From Locusta migratoria (taxonomy: Eukaryota; Arthropoda; Insecta; Orthoptera; Acrididae): a DNA stretch of 64,000 nt. Below, piece after piece: positions 11,301-22,307 of the stretch (position 1 is the stretch's first letter; the number at the start of each line of letters is the position of its first letter). The notes under the pieces were generated by a model. That model worked only from the letters and a program-made list of their open reading frames with translations, did not search any database and was not told the origin of the DNA. The DNA lies in assembly GCA_026315105.1 (NCBI GenBank), contig CM048750.1:170714549-170778548 (forward strand). Direction: 5' to 3'. The translations under genes and the position numbers were made by a program.

Positions 11301-11507
11301 GCCACTACGGTCGGGGGTTCGAATCCCCCCTCCGGCACGGATATTTGTGCCGTCCTAGTTCGTAAGTAGTTCATAAGTAGTTTGTAAGTTTAGGGACGGA
11401 TGACCCCGTAGTTAAGTCCCATAAGCTTTACAAACATTTGAACATTTATGAGGAGATGAAAAGGCTTTCTCAGGATAGAGTAGGTTGGAGAGCTGCATCA
11501 AACCAGT
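8312..11507 (+). pseudogene. RTE-type endonuclease/reverse transcriptase, inactivated by stops
   Basis: The whole protein lies in a single frame (positions congruent to 2 mod 3) without a net frameshift. It is broken by in-frame stops ending at 9031, 9289, 9484, 9571, 9811, 10381 and 10873, and by a SINE at 11250. Domains in order: apurinic-type endonuclease starting RIGAWNVRSLN (about 8521) with SEVRW (about 8625), GDWNS (about 8935) and SDHNL (about 9211); linker; reverse transcriptase with NKAPGVD (about 9917), FVDLEKAFDNVDW (about 10300), RQGCSLSP (about 10480) and FADD (about 10547); and the C-terminal GRPR motif (about 11180). About 16 residues normally present between the SLSP and FADD motifs are missing in frame near 10504. 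An intact copy would nick the target and prime reverse transcription there; this one cannot make full-length protein. Confidence 0.85.
11250..11445 (+). mobile_element. tRNA-derived SINE, head type A, inside the RTE LINE
   Basis: Plus-strand copy with duplications TTATGAGGAGA at 11239-11249 and 11446-11456 (perfect, 11 bp). The LINE reading frame resumes correctly after the second duplication, so the SINE arrived after the LINE. Confidence 0.95.
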
Positions 11508-11743
11508 CTCTGGACTGAAGATCATAACAACAACAATCGCCATGAAGGTGTGTGCTTGGTCTGAAACTAGTGAACGACACTTATAGGCCGTCATGGTGGC
11601 TTGCACGAGCTCCACTGGACTCATGGATGTCCATTCGATCCATGGATGTCAAAGCTAATATTGCCCAGAGCATAACTAAGCCACCGCCAGCCTAACTGTG
11701 ACCCCTAGAAGACGAAATATTAGCTTTCTTCATCAGAACGATG

Positions 11744-11985
11744 TCCGCCTCAGTAGTCCAGTAGACAGCATGGTAGACTGCCACGGAGGGGCCCGGGCTC
11801 GATTCCCGATCGGGTTGGAGATTTTATCCACTCGGGGACTGAGTGTTGTGTCTTCCTCGTCATCATTTCATTATCAGCGACGTGCAAGTCGTCCATGTGA
11901 CGTCACCTAAAGATTTCCACCACGCAGGCCGAACACGATCCCAGCTGGGCGTCTAACGACCAAAAATGCCACACGAAATAGTCAT
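11744..11985 (+). mobile_element. tRNA-derived SINE, head type D
   Basis: A different SINE: A-box-like CAGTAGTCCAGTAGACAG, B-box GGGCTCGATTCCCG, then GTTGTGTCTTCCTCGTCATC body and a short CATCAT tail. Duplications CATCAGAACGATG (11731-11743) and CATCAGAATGATG (11986-11998) differ at one base. Confidence 0.85.
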
Positions 11986-12288
11986 CATCAGAATGATGCA
12001 GAAGGTATCGGATGTGTCAGACTTTGCCACTGCGCCAACCTTCAGCGGAAACGGTTACCTGTTAGTTTCAGTGTAGTTGCCAATATCGTGGTGTTAACAT
12101 TGTCACATGCTTGGTTCGTCGGCTGCGGATCCGCGTCAAGTCGTTCAGTTTCCTAATTCTTCATGCTGAGCCTATGGGCCATCACGATCTGCCCTCGATC
12201 AGACTGCGCGGCTCCCCATTCTACATGTAGACATTGCGTTCGCTGATACTAGATGCACGGTGCGTGTGTGTTCCTTGTCAGGTGACGC

Positions 12289-13039
12289 CAGTGGCGGCTC
12301 GTACAAAATTTGACCAGTGTGCTACAATATTACAAAATAAACAGGAAACAAAATATACTAAATTAAAACGTCAACCTTTGTATGATTACCTTTAATTAAA
12401 TATCAGTTAATACTGTATTGACAGTAAGACCTTCAGGGGAATCTATAACAGCGCTGCCAACTGCAGGAAATATTAATTTTATTTACATAAATTAAACATT
12501 TAGACTCATGGGTATTTGAATACGAGCCTCACACAGGAATTAAGAGACAACGCGCAAGTCGCCTGAGTCAGCGCGCTATTTGACTCTGTAAGCCGCAATA
12601 TTCGTCATATACTATTCCTTCCGCAGCCGTCACACGTAGCGCGAAGAGAAATATTGATGTGGTGCTGCAGTCAGTCTTAGCCTACATGAGTCGGCAGGCC
12701 TGACATCAAGTCTGCGCATGTGCACTAGCGAACAGACGACCGCGCCGCCTCTCTGCGCACGCACCAGCGCGGCTGAATCCCACTTCAGCACACGGAGCTG
12801 GTTTCCAGCTATCGCGACGAGAACGCTCCAAAATGCGTTTTCATCCTTATTACTAGCATTCTAATACGCATTGGAAAGGAATTGGCATAATTTTATTGTG
12901 ATATCTGGCTCGTATTCCAAGAGAAAGGATGTAATTTTACAGCGATTTCTCGCTTGCAATCGAAGAGAAATGGCATAATTTTAGTAATATATTTACAGTA
13001 TGCTGCAGCACATTAGCACATTATCACCAGCCGCCACTG
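12289..13039. mobile_element. hAT-like MITE, 751 bp
   Basis: Terminal inverted repeats CAGTGGCGGCT(C/G)GT start at 12289 and, inverted, end at 13039. They are flanked by 8-bp direct repeats GGTGACGC (12281-12288) and GATGACGC (13040-13047), one mismatch. An 8-bp duplication with CAGTGGCGG termini fits hAT transposons. The interior has no transposase frame. Confidence 0.75.
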
Positions 13040-13107
13040 GATGACGCTACTATCGCCTGGACTGGTTTAGTCAATAATAATTAGGTGTGCATGATGTGTA
13101 TGAACAG

Positions 13108-13320
13108 ATTTTTAAACAACTTATTGGTATGCTGCCGGATAACGTCGTCGACCAGCGCCGATATTTCGACTGGGGCCCACCCTGCCATTCTCAAGGCACA
13201 ACTGCACTCAAGAACGCAATGTGCAGTTATGCCTTGAGAATGACAGGGTGGGCCCCAGTCGAAATATCGGCGCTGGTCGACGACGTCACCCGACAGCGTT
13301 CCCGTAAGTTGTTTAAAAAT
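13108..13320. repeat. Long hairpin / fold-back element
   Basis: The arm 13108-13207 is the reverse complement of 13221-13320, separated by a 13-base loop. The inner ~65 pairs have two mismatches; the middle part near 13125-13142 is diverged; the outer ATTTTTAAACAACTT is perfect. The open frame at 13087-13341 runs through both arms and is not a gene. Confidence 0.88.
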
Positions 13321-13417
13321 TCATTACGCCGGGAAAATTAAGGTTTCACATGTACAGACTTAATCACTCTATGTTGCAAGGGTAGTACTCGCAAGGGGGG
13401 AAAATGTACGAGATAAA

Positions 13418-14560
13418 GAGCACATCTACATACATACTCCCAATCCACCCAAAAGCGCACTTAGTACCACTACTAGTTATTGTTCCACTCCCAAATAGAA
13501 CGAGAGAAAACGAATAATTGTATACATTCGTACAAGCCCTAATACCTCTATCCTTGTGGTCTTTACGCGAAATGTAGGTTGGCAGCAGTAGAATCGTTCT
13601 GCAGTCCACCTCAAATTCCGGCACACTACGTTTCTTCAACAGTAGTTCGAAAAGATCATTGCCTATACCTCAGCGACTCCCATACGGGTTCCCGAAGCAT
13701 TTCAGTAACACTCGCGAATTGATTGACCTACCCGTAACAAACCTAGCAGCCCGCCTCTGAATTTGCTCTGTTTCTTCTTTTAAACAGAATTGGTGGGGAT
13801 CCGAAACACTTGATCAATACTCATGACGGGGTCGTACAAGCTTTCTACACACAGTCTCCTTTACATACGAATCACATATTCCAATACGACGGTCCTTACA
13901 TGCTCGTTCCATTTCATATCACTATACCGCGTTACGCCTAGATATTTAATTGACGCGACTCTGTGAACCAGCATGCTACTAATGCTGTATTCTAACGTTG
14001 CGGGATTGTTTCTCCAACTCATCTTTATCACATTTTCCTACATTTAGAGCTAGCTGCCATTCCTCTCACCACCTATAAATTTGGTCCAAGTCATTCTGCA
14101 TCTAGTCATTCAATGACGACACCCTCCTGTTCACCACAGCATCATCAGCAAACAGCTGCAGATTCCAGCTCAGGTCATTTATATAGATAGAAAACAATAG
14201 CAGTCTTACCAGTCCTGTGGCACTCTTGTCGATACCGTAAACTCTGATGAACACTCGCCATCGAGGACAATGTCTATTAGTTAAGTAGTCTTCGAGCCAA
14301 TGACATTTGGATACCTACTCCATAACCTCTTACCCTCGTTAGCAGTCTGTAGTGCGATACCGTGTCAAATGCCTTTTCAAAATCGAAAAATATGCAGTTT
14401 GCCTGTTGCCCTTCATCCAAAGATAGCATGGTGTCATGAGAGAAAAGGGCAAGCTGAGTTTCGCACGATCGATGCTGATGCATGAACAGATGTCTGGATA
14501 CAACGAGGTGAGAAACTGCTGAACTGTTGCCTTATGCATTGCCATAGTGGCACTGCACTC
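13418..14560 (-). pseudogene. Jockey/CR1-like LINE fragment, decayed
   Basis: Minus-strand remnant. RT block with SCETQLALFSHD and DFEKAFDTVSHYRLL at about 14470-14350, then the C-terminal LLPTYISRKDHKD block near 13570, ending in a (TGTAGA)-like tail on the minus strand near 13420. Many stops and frameshifts. The upstream part is missing at about 14560. It belongs to the same group as the copy at 15181-16066. Confidence 0.7.
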
Positions 14561-14574
14561 ATTATTATTGGTAA

Positions 14575-14640
14575 CTAGCTGAAAACCCGGCGTTGCCCGG
14601 GTATTTATTTATTTAATCTTGCCTGGAGTTATTATTTGTC
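14575..14640 (-). mobile_element. Helitron 3' end, minus strand
   Basis: On the minus strand CCCGGGCAACGCCGGG precedes TTTTCAGCTAG and a T. This is the same hairpin-CTAG terminus as in the complete copy at 6782-7832, so it is a truncated relative. The 5' end was not found; the remainder to about 14830 may belong to it. Confidence 0.55.
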
Positions 14641-14938
14641 CTAATCCTTTTGTCTCTATCCATCTCTCTCTCTTTTTTTAAATAAAAATAACATGTTATA
14701 TTTATGGGAGAATATGCAAGAAATAAGGCTGTCTTAATGTACGAAGTTATAAATGCAGTATCCAAGCAAACAAAGATAGTAATCAAAATAAAAATGACAT
14801 AAAATTCGTACGATCTCATATTTATATAGTGTGTTTTATCCATTATGGATGTGTTAAAACTCCGTGACTGTTCCTAATGCAGGGTAGAGAATAAAAACCG
14901 CTATCAGTCACATTAAAGATCGTATTATTTATTACACG

Positions 14939-14968
14939 ATCGGTTTCGGGCTTGTGCCCATCTTCAGG
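14939..14968 (-). ncRNA. Hammerhead-ribozyme-like core (degenerate)
   Basis: Minus strand reads CTGAAGA, a short stem TGGGC-acaa-GCCC, then GAAAC. That is the hammerhead order CUGANGA - stem II - GAAA seen in Penelope-like elements. Stem III cannot pair properly (CCGATC). Likely a relic. Confidence 0.4.
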
Positions 14969-14970
14969 TG

Positions 14971-15170
14971 GCCGGCCGCGGTGGCCGAGGGGACTGAGGC
15001 GCTCCAGTCACGGTCTGCACGGCCACTACGGTCGGGGGTTCGAATCCCCCCTCGGGCATGGATATTTGTGCCGTCCTTAGGATTAGCTAGTTCATAAGTA
15101 GTTTGTAAGCTTAGGTACTGATGACCCCGTAGTTAACTCCCATAAGTTCTACAAACATTTGAACATTTTA
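14971..15170 (+). mobile_element. tRNA-derived SINE, head type A
   Basis: Plus-strand copy. Imperfect duplications CATCTTCAGGTG (14959-14970) and AATCTTCAGATG (15171-15182). Its insertion point abuts the truncated LINE that begins near 15181. Confidence 0.88.
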
Positions 15171-15180
15171 AATCTTCAGA

Positions 15181-16066
15181 TGCTTAAAACATTCAGGGTA
15201 CGTTGCTGACCTTGCGGATAACATAGGAAGTTCACTGAGGCTTTTTGCGGATGATTCTGTAGTATATAAAGAGGTTGTAACAATGGAAAATTGTATTGCG
15301 ATGCAGGAGGGTCTGCATAGAATTGACGCATGGTGCAGGGAATGGCAATTAAATCTCAATCTAGACAAGTGTAATGTGTTGCGAATACACAGAAGGAAAG
15401 ATCCTTTATCATTTAGCTGCAATATAGCAGGGCAGCAACTGGAAGCAGTTAATTCCATAAAGTATCTGGGAGTAGTCATTAGGAGGGATTTAAAATGGAA
15501 CGACCATATAAAATCAATCGTCGGTAAAGCAGATGCCAGACTTAGATTCATTGGAAGAATACTAAGGAAATGCAGTCCGAAAACAAAGGAAGTAGGTTAC
15601 AGTACACTTGTTCGCCCACAGCTTGAATACTGCTCACCGGTGTGGGATCCGTACCAGGTGGGATTGATAGAGGAGGTAGAGAAGATCCAACGGAGAGCAG
15701 CGCGCTTCGTTACAGGATCATTTGGTAATCGTGAAAGTGTTACGGAGATGATCGATAAACTCCAGTGGAAGACTCTGCAGGAGAGACGCTCTGTTGCTCG
15801 GTACGGGCTTTTGTCGAAGTTTCGAGAACATACCTTTACCGAGGAGTCTAGCAGTATATTGCTCCCTCCTATGTATATCTCGCAAAGAGACCGTGAGGAT
15901 AAAATCAGAGAGATTAGATCCCACACAGAGGCATACCGACAATCCTTCTTTCCGCGAACAATACGTGAATGGAACAGGAGGGAAAGTCGATAGTGGTACT
16001 CAAGGTACCCTCCGCCACACACCGTCAGGTGGCTTGCGGAGTATGGTTGTAGATGTAGATGTAGAA
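15181..16066 (+). pseudogene. 5'-truncated jockey/CR1-like LINE: RT fingers lost, thumb and tail kept
   Basis: An open frame from about 15193 to 15993 encodes the end of a reverse transcriptase. It begins just before the catalytic FADDS motif (about 15229) and runs through NSIKYLGVVI (about 15450), WDPYQVGL (about 15643) and the C-terminal IREWNRRE. It then ends with the 3' UTR CCGCCACACACCGTCAGGTGG and a (TGTAGA)n tail at about 16045-16062. Only the 3' third is present, a normal outcome of incomplete reverse transcription. The 3' part is unusually well preserved, with about 265 codons open, so the insertion is not very old. Confidence 0.8.
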
Positions 16067-16443
16067 TTTGAGATTTGTAGCATGTTGGTGGAGTTCACTG
16101 ATTGAAAACAAATTATCTGGTACAAGGTCATGCCTGAGGCGACAGTTTTACGGCATCTACAGCAGAGCTGTTGTGAGCGGTAGACTTTGTTACATCATTT
16201 TGTGTGGGGGGTGGGGAGGCGTCAGTTACAAAACGCTTCATAACGGCCGAAATTACATGCAAACTTTGTTGCAGGTCCATAACTACTCCCATTATCCAAT
16301 AAATCTGGGTATTCTCACGCGGTGGCCTCTCATTATTTATGCCGTCATTTCTCCTGAGCTGTGTGTCGTGCTCCTTTGCTTTTGGCTCAGGAACCTTTGC
16401 GGCAGTACGATGAACAGAACACCAAAGTTTCATTGAAATCGAA

Positions 16444-16504
<61 letters not shown>

Positions 16505-17396
16505 GGACTTCACTCCTGCAGCTCCCTCCCCCTCACCAGTATGCGTCGCCGGTACATCAGCCAGAGTTACGTATCTTTAGTGTTGGATCAAGTTGTCCAG
16601 CTCGCAAGCTAACCTGTGAGCTAGGGAACGTTCAATTGCTCGCGGGACACAGATTTTCGGCCGTGAGCTGCTGTCGCATGGGGCTGCGGCTGCGGCGAGT
16701 GTATATGCAAGTAGAGCATCCTACTGGGCAGTGACGTCGCGAGAAACTGCACTCGAACTCCGATTCCCGCCATGGGCACAACTGTTTCTCAATCAACTAC
16801 ACTTTGGACTGCTAGTTTTCTCCATCAAAATGCTGCACACGAAACACCAAGTCAATCCTCAGTATTACGTCTTTCGTAATTATAATTACTGTAAAAGATC
16901 TGTGACCCTGAAAATCAACGATTTGGCTTCATGGTTGGAATTTAATACCGCTTGTTTATGTTGACGTTATTTTATATTTTTAAATGCCTGTTTCATGGAA
17001 CCAATATAAGGAGTAGTTCTTATGAACTGTATAACGAATTTTAAAATTATTTTTTAATGAAGAAGACATTGATTTTAAAATTTATTGAAAAAGTATAAAG
17101 AAGTATGTCTGACTAATCAGGTTGAACTGTATCACAGTTTCCATCATGTCAATCATGAATAAGGCAATACGAATTTTACGGCCTCGATATCAGCACCCAT
17201 GACAAAAATTCGACGGAACATCATCTGCTTTGAGAGACAAATGCCTGGCAAAGCCGCTAATTTATTCAGAACTATGCATTCTGCTACAGCCACTAAACGA
17301 GTGGGTCTGATTACTTATGTCCACCGAGTTGTAGCGTGCATCACGTTATCTTGCCGCACCACAGCAGCTCTGAGCTGGGGTAGTGCAAACATGTCT
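16067..17396. other. No gene recognised; contains a 57-bp (AT)n tract
   Basis: An AT microsatellite occupies 16446-16502. The remaining frames are chance frames. Confidence 0.5.
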
Positions 17397-17951
17397 ATAT
17401 ACAAGGCCTCACAACAACCCCTGGTACGTCACACCGATAGGAGGCGATCGCTAGCTGATTGGCTGGACGCTGGGGCACAGCCCACTGCCTCGTAGCGGCC
17501 AACCAGTCAGCTAGTGATCGCGACCTACTCAGTGTGACATATACGGGCTGTTGTGATGCCTATACAACAGACCGTGTCACGTCACACAAGTAGGTGGCGA
17601 TCACTAGCTGGCTGGCTGTACGCTGGGACACCACCCACTGCCTCGTTCAAAAAAAAAAAAAAAAAAAAAGTTCAAATGTTTGTAAGTCTTATGGGACTTA
17701 ACTACGGGGTCATCAGTCCCTAAACTTACAAACTACTTATGAACTACTTCTTACGAACTAGGACGGCACAAATATCCATGCCCGAGGGGGGATTCGAACC
17801 CCCGACCGTAGTGGCCGTGCAGACCGTGACTGAAGCGCCTCAGTCCCCTCGGCCACCGCGGCCGGCCACTGCCTCGTAGCTGCCAGCCAATCAGCTAGTG
17901 ATCGCCGCATACTTGGTGTGACGTGACACGAGCTGTAGTGAGGCCTTGTAT
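17397..17951. mobile_element. Pair of tandem fold-back units ending AAGGCCTCAC
   Basis: Two adjacent palindromic units. Unit 1 runs from ACAAGGCCTCACAACA (about 17400) to GTTGTGATGCCTATAC (about 17568). Unit 2 runs from there to GTGAGGCCTTGTAT (17951). Each folds back around GGCGATC(G/A)CTAGCTGATTGGCTGG-type arms. Unit 2 is interrupted by a SINE. The outermost bases ATACAAGGCCTC and GAGGCCTTGTAT are inverted copies. No coding frame. A second locus is at 45386-46003. Confidence 0.7.
17647..17865 (-). mobile_element. tRNA-derived SINE, head type A, with long A-run
   Basis: Minus-strand copy. It begins (on the plus strand) with a run of about 20 A at 17650-17669 next to the tail. Perfect 12-bp duplications CCACTGCCTCGT at 17635-17646 and 17866-17877, lying inside the fold-back unit. 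Confidence 0.92.
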
Positions 17952-18089
17952 CTGGATGATGTTGGTAGTGAGTGCTCATGTGCACTCCTGCTCACGGCTT
18001 CTGTGCTTGTCAACAGAAACAGCACAACAGCATAATGGGTGACTGCACGTGGTATGCAGTGTTCAAGAAATCTTCGTCACCTATCGGAC

Positions 18090-18330
18090 TGCACTGCATT
18101 TTATGGGGTTCCTGTTCTTCCGATCTCTCGCCTATCGAAAACACCTGGTCGATGACTGCAGAACAGCTGGCCTCGGGATGCACCACTCGTTGCTAATCCA
18201 AATCTGTTTTGACTGTATGAGAAAGCAACATGGACTACAAGTCCTGTACCGCAACAACACGTCCAGAGCCTCTTTGATTCAATGCTGCGGCACGTAGCAG
18301 CGGTTTGAGTCACAAATGGTGGCAACACTC
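18090..18330 (+). pseudogene. Tc1-like transposase C-terminal fragment
   Basis: Translation contains SSDLSPIENTWSMTAEQLA (about 18117-18175), matching the third catalytic (Glu) region of Tc1-like transposases (PDLSPIENxW). The following 130 bases resemble the C-terminus but contain stops. It is similar to the same region of the element at 39959-41237. No terminal repeats found. Confidence 0.65.
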
Positions 18331-19525
18331 AATAACGAATTCATCATATTCCTCACTTTACACAGGCCTGTATGTTCAGTCTTGTGATCTTTGTACAACG
18401 TGTTATCTCCGAAATAATTTGGTTGTTAAATTCTTAGCGTTGTATTTTGGACTTCTAGCAGTGTATCGACCCTTTTCAATAAGCGACTCCATTCCAACTC
18501 AAGTAAAAATCTTCGCTCCCTCCCCCTCCCTTTTGAATCGTACTGCTCCCCACCCTCACCACTGAACCGTGAGACAGCTTTCTAAGTAAGTTGACTCCAT
18601 AATGGATGTGCTTAAAAAAATAAAATCACATCGATTTCGTTCCCACGACGGAACATAATCAGTGCTGTAAAATTAAGTTCCTGGAGACAGACATTAAACA
18701 ATACGCCAAGAATGTTACAACTGTATAACCAAGTAACATACCAGATTTCGAATCGTGAGGACTCATATACTCTGTATGTAACATTTATTAGTCAGATCGA
18801 TAAAACAAAAAGGTGATGGCAAACAGTGTCGGCCAGAAGAATATTGTAATAAAACAACGCCAGATGGCGTGTACTGTGGTTTCTCTCCCAATACTGTTTT
18901 ACGAAAATTGTTGATCCTAGTATATTCCTTTCGATACAGTAACTTTTTAAAAAATAAATATCTTTTGCACTTGATACACTGCAAACTGCAACAGTTAACG
19001 TAAGCAACTTTTGATGTTTTAATATATGGTTTAATAGATACTCGCCTGATGGCACTGAGAAATGTTAATTTCACTTCTATTTATTAAGAAATACAGTTTA
19101 ATCCACGTACTTTTTATTTTTAAAGATCTATGTTTACCTTGTATTGTGTACTCCTTCTTATAGGTTTAATGTTTTTGCCTTTACAAAATGCTACGGTGCA
19201 AAAAACAAGTATATTCTTTTCATTCTCCACTCCGAGGAGTGGAGCGGGCTGTTTGAGATCCGGCCCATAAAGAGTCGCGGTTCTATTCAGCCAATTATCA
19301 GACAAGCTGATAGTGGGGCAAAGGGGGATCCCAATTGGAAATAAGTGGAAGGGGCTTACCAGTTCTGGCATTCGTCTTACAACCAAGGAAAACCTCCCGA
19401 AACCGGGGATTGGGAGCAATTTAATTTGTCCCCGGAACACGAGTTCACTCACGTTAATCAAGGATCGGACGTTAAGACACGCATGTGAAAGTAAGCAGCC
19501 ACCTCATTTTAAACTTTTAACGTGT
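18331..19525. other. No gene recognised
   Basis: Short frames only. 19225-19480 contains palindromic patches (CTCCACTCC/GGAGTGGAG) but no family was recognised. Confidence 0.45.
18631..18670 (-). ncRNA. Hammerhead-ribozyme-like core (degenerate)
   Basis: Minus strand reads ACTGATTA, a five-pair stem II GTTCC...GGGAAC, then GAAATCGATG. It is nearly the same sequence as plus-strand 20811-20850. The conserved G of CUGAUGA is T here, which should abolish activity. Confidence 0.4.
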
Positions 19526-20620
19526 ATCTACATCTACATGGTTTACTCTGCAAATCACATTTAAGTGCCTGGCAGAGGGTTCATCGAACCACCTTTATAC
19601 TATTCATCTACCATTCCATTGTCGAACAGCGCGCGGGAAGAAAGAACAGCTGAATCTCTCCGTTCGAGCTCTGATTTCTCGTATTTTATTGTGATGGCCA
19701 TTTCTACCTATGTAGGTGGCAGTCATCAATATATTCTCGCATTCGGAGGAGAATGCTGGCGATTGGAGTTTCGTAAGTAGACCACGCCGCAGCGATAAGC
19801 GCCGTTGTAATGATTCCCATCCCAGATCCTGCATCATTTCCGTGACGCTGTGTCCTCTGTATCGTAACACTACAAAAAGGGCTTCCCTTCTTCGGACTCT
19901 TTCAATGGCTTCCGTCAAACCCACTTGATGAGGATCCCACACTGGGCATCAATACGACAAATAAGTACGGACTGGTAGTTAGTAGTTCTGTTGCTTCTTT
20001 TAAATGTTCTGCCAATAAAACGCAGCCTCTGGTTCGCCTTTCCTACGACATTATCTACATGTTCTTTCCAGTTTAGTTTAAGTCTGATGTAATAGTAATT
20101 CCTAGGTATTTAGTGGAGTTTACGGCCTTCACTTTTGATTGATTTATCTTGTAAACAAAGATTAACATATTTCTTTTCGTACTAAATTTGACGACTTCAC
20201 ACTTCTCATTATTTAGAGTCAAGTACCTATTTTTACACCATACTGATACCTTATTTAGATCGTTCTGCAGTTGGTTTTGATCTTCAGATGACTTTACTAG
20301 GCGATAGACGAGGGCGTCATCTGCAAACAACGTAAGAGAGCTGCTAAGATTTTCTCCAAAATCATTTGTGTCGATAAGGAAGAGCAGAGGACCACTAACA
20401 CTATCTGTGGAACGCCGGTTATCACCTCTGTTTTAGTCGATGCCTTACTATCAATTACTACAAACTGTGGCCTCTTTGACAGGAAATCCGCTATCCAGTC
20501 ACTAATCTGGGGCGATATTCCACAACCACGCAATTTGATTAACAGCCGTTTGTGAGGTACTGTGTCAAAATTCTTCTGGAAATCTGGAAATGCATAATCA
20601 ATTTGAGATCCATTGTCGAT
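19526..20620 (-). pseudogene. 5'-truncated jockey/CR1-like LINE (same family as 57945-60548)
   Basis: Minus-strand copy. RT pieces GISPQISDWIADFLS (about 20520) and RLVKSSEDQNQLQND (about 20300), NSTKYLGITIT (about 20110), MWDPHQVGL (19942) and the end CSFFPRAVRQWNG. The 3' end at 19526 has the (TGTAGA)n-type tail. Several frameshifts, including one just upstream of the FADD region, make it non-functional. Confidence 0.8.
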
Positions 20621-20639
20621 AGCACCATCACTTCATGTG

Positions 20640-21682
20640 GTGAAAGACCTTTTTATTTGTTTTGTGGATTAGACTATTATATGTTTTATGTGGAGTACAT
20701 GGGTCCTAATGACACGAAATCAGGTATGTAATTTAGTTATACAGTTGTAACTTTCCTGACATACTTTTTTTGGTGTTTTTTTTTCAATGTCTGACTCAAG
20801 AAACTTGATGTTACAGCACTGATGATGTTCTATCGTGGGAAGGAAATCGGTATGTAATTTTTTAAATATTTCATATAGCTCCACCAAGTTGAAAATTTAT
20901 TATTTTAATTGCAATATTGTGGTGGGCTGGCACATTTTCCATTATGGAGTCAGTTATATGGTTCGTAGAGGGAGAATGGGATGGTAGAAGCGAATATTTT
21001 TACTTGCAATATAGTCGCATATTCAAAAGGGTTGATACACGGCTGGAAGTAGAAAATGCAACGCTATCTATGAAAGGCCGGAAATTTTACAACCAAATTT
21101 ATTTCGGAGATAACACGTTGTACAAAGCTCACAAGGCTGAAAATACAGCCGTATCTAAAGTGATGCAGATGACGAAATAGTTATTGTGTATTTCCACCAT
21201 TTGTGACACAAACTTTCTATGTGATAGGAATGGCTGCAAGACAAGGTATTTAATTTTCTTTATATTGGTACAACTTTCACATAAAAAATTATTGACAGTA
21301 TTACACGTTATAGAATAATTTTTAGTGTTTTTTTCGGAATGGATCACATCCCATTTACATTATATATGTCGGATAACACATGTATCGTATTTCAGTTAAA
21401 TCTACTTGTGAAGGAAGGTCCCATTGTATAGTAAATCTGAAACAAGTAGACTTTTTTATTTTCAAACTACTATTTTGTATCTTGCTCATTCAGCTATCGA
21501 CTAGTCCCTGAAAACAGGTTTTAAATTTTGCGATTATTCGTCGTTAACAAAGTGCATTTATTGTGAAAATTTATGTTCAGTTCCCAATTAATATGAAATA
21601 CCTTTCAGTCTTATTTGTCGTATGTCATTGTGCTACGGAACTCATAGTATTCAGACATTCACTGGTCTCATTTTATGGTGCA
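20640..21682. other. No gene recognised
   Basis: AT-rich. The motif (A)AATC(G/A)GGTATGTAATTT occurs twice (about 20727 and 20844), hinting at an old Penelope-like terminal repeat. The 87-codon frame at 20917-21180 has no recognisable domain. Confidence 0.45.
20811..20850 (+). ncRNA. Hammerhead-ribozyme-like core
   Basis: CACTGATGATG, stem-II-like TTCTA/TGGGAA, then GGAAATCGG. The core CUGAUGA and GAAA are both intact, and the copy pairs with the related minus-strand sequence at 18631-18670. Stem I is not evident. Confidence 0.42.
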
Positions 21683-21765
21683 ACTGTCATGCCACGGATT
21701 GGGCAACAGCTCCAGTCGGAGGTTCGAGTCCTTTCGACCATGGGGGTGTGTATGTGTGTTTTTCT
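21683..21765 (+). repeat. tRNA-like SINE-head fragment
   Basis: A B-box-like GGAGGTTCGAGTCC (about 21719) followed by CATGGGGGTGTGTATGTG recalls the SINE heads of this window. Only about 80 bases are left, ending at the 3' tail of the next LINE. Confidence 0.35.
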
Positions 21766-22178
21766 TACATCTACATCTACACAGATACCCTGCAAATCAC
21801 ATTTAAGTGCCTTTCATAACCTTTCTCTATCGTTCCATTTTCTAATAGCGCGCGGGAAGAAAGAACACCGAAATCGTTCCGTTTTCGATCTGATTTCTCT
21901 ATTTTATTGGGATGGTCATGTCTCTCTATGTAGATGGGTGCTAGCAAAATATTTTCACATTCAGAGGTGAAAGTCGGTGATTGAAATTTCGCAAATAGAT
22001 CTCGCCGCAACGAATAACGTCCTTCTTTCAATGATTTCCACCTCAAATCGTGCAACATTTCCGTGACGCTTTCCCTCCTGTAACGTGATGAAACGACCCT
22101 TCTCTGAACCTTCTCAATGTCTCCCGTCAGTCCCACCTGGTGAGGGTCCCACACTGGGCAACAGTACTCCAGAAGAAA

Positions 22179-22276
22179 AAATGTTCTAATGTTTGTAAAT
22201 CTATCGGACCAAACTCGGTGTTCATAAGTCCGTAGCTTACAAAGTACTTAAACTAAGGTAAACTAACTTAAGGACA

Positions 22277-22307
<31 letters not shown>

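Larger units (their letters stand above)
8080..11534 (+). mobile_element. Full-length RTE-type LINE retrotransposon
   Basis: A non-LTR element flanked by perfect 11-bp duplications AATCGCCATGA (8069-8079 and 11535-11545). It starts with a C-run and a GCCGAGGTGGGGTGACTTG-type 5' UTR, encodes endonuclease plus reverse transcriptase in one frame, and ends with ACCAGTCTCTGGACTGAAG and a short (CAA)n tail (11523-11534), the usual RTE-like end. A SINE (11250-11445) interrupts the last part of the reading frame. Without it the element is about 3.25 kb, a normal full length for the family. Confidence 0.88.
7950..12240 (-). mobile_element. Tc1-like transposon remnant split by an RTE LINE and a SINE
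   Basis: On the minus strand, 8068-7959 translates to a block with the second catalytic Asp context of Tc1-like transposases (QQDSAPCHKSKPVLECF). Across the LINE insertion, 11730-11546 gives a GGGLVMLW-like block that in the family lies just before it. Upstream minus-strand sequence to about 12240 gives weaker N-terminal resemblance. Terminal inverted repeats were not found, so the outer limits are approximate. Stops and frameshifts make it a dead relic. Confidence 0.45.

Noticed and set aside
13087..13341. 84-codon plus-strand frame
   Set aside because: Reads through both arms of a perfect hairpin; composition reflects the palindrome.
15597..16022. 141-codon minus-strand frame
   Set aside because: Antisense shadow of the well-supported LINE RT frame at 15193-15993.
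16361..16612. Frame with (YI)n repeat
   Set aside because: Translation of an AT microsatellite.
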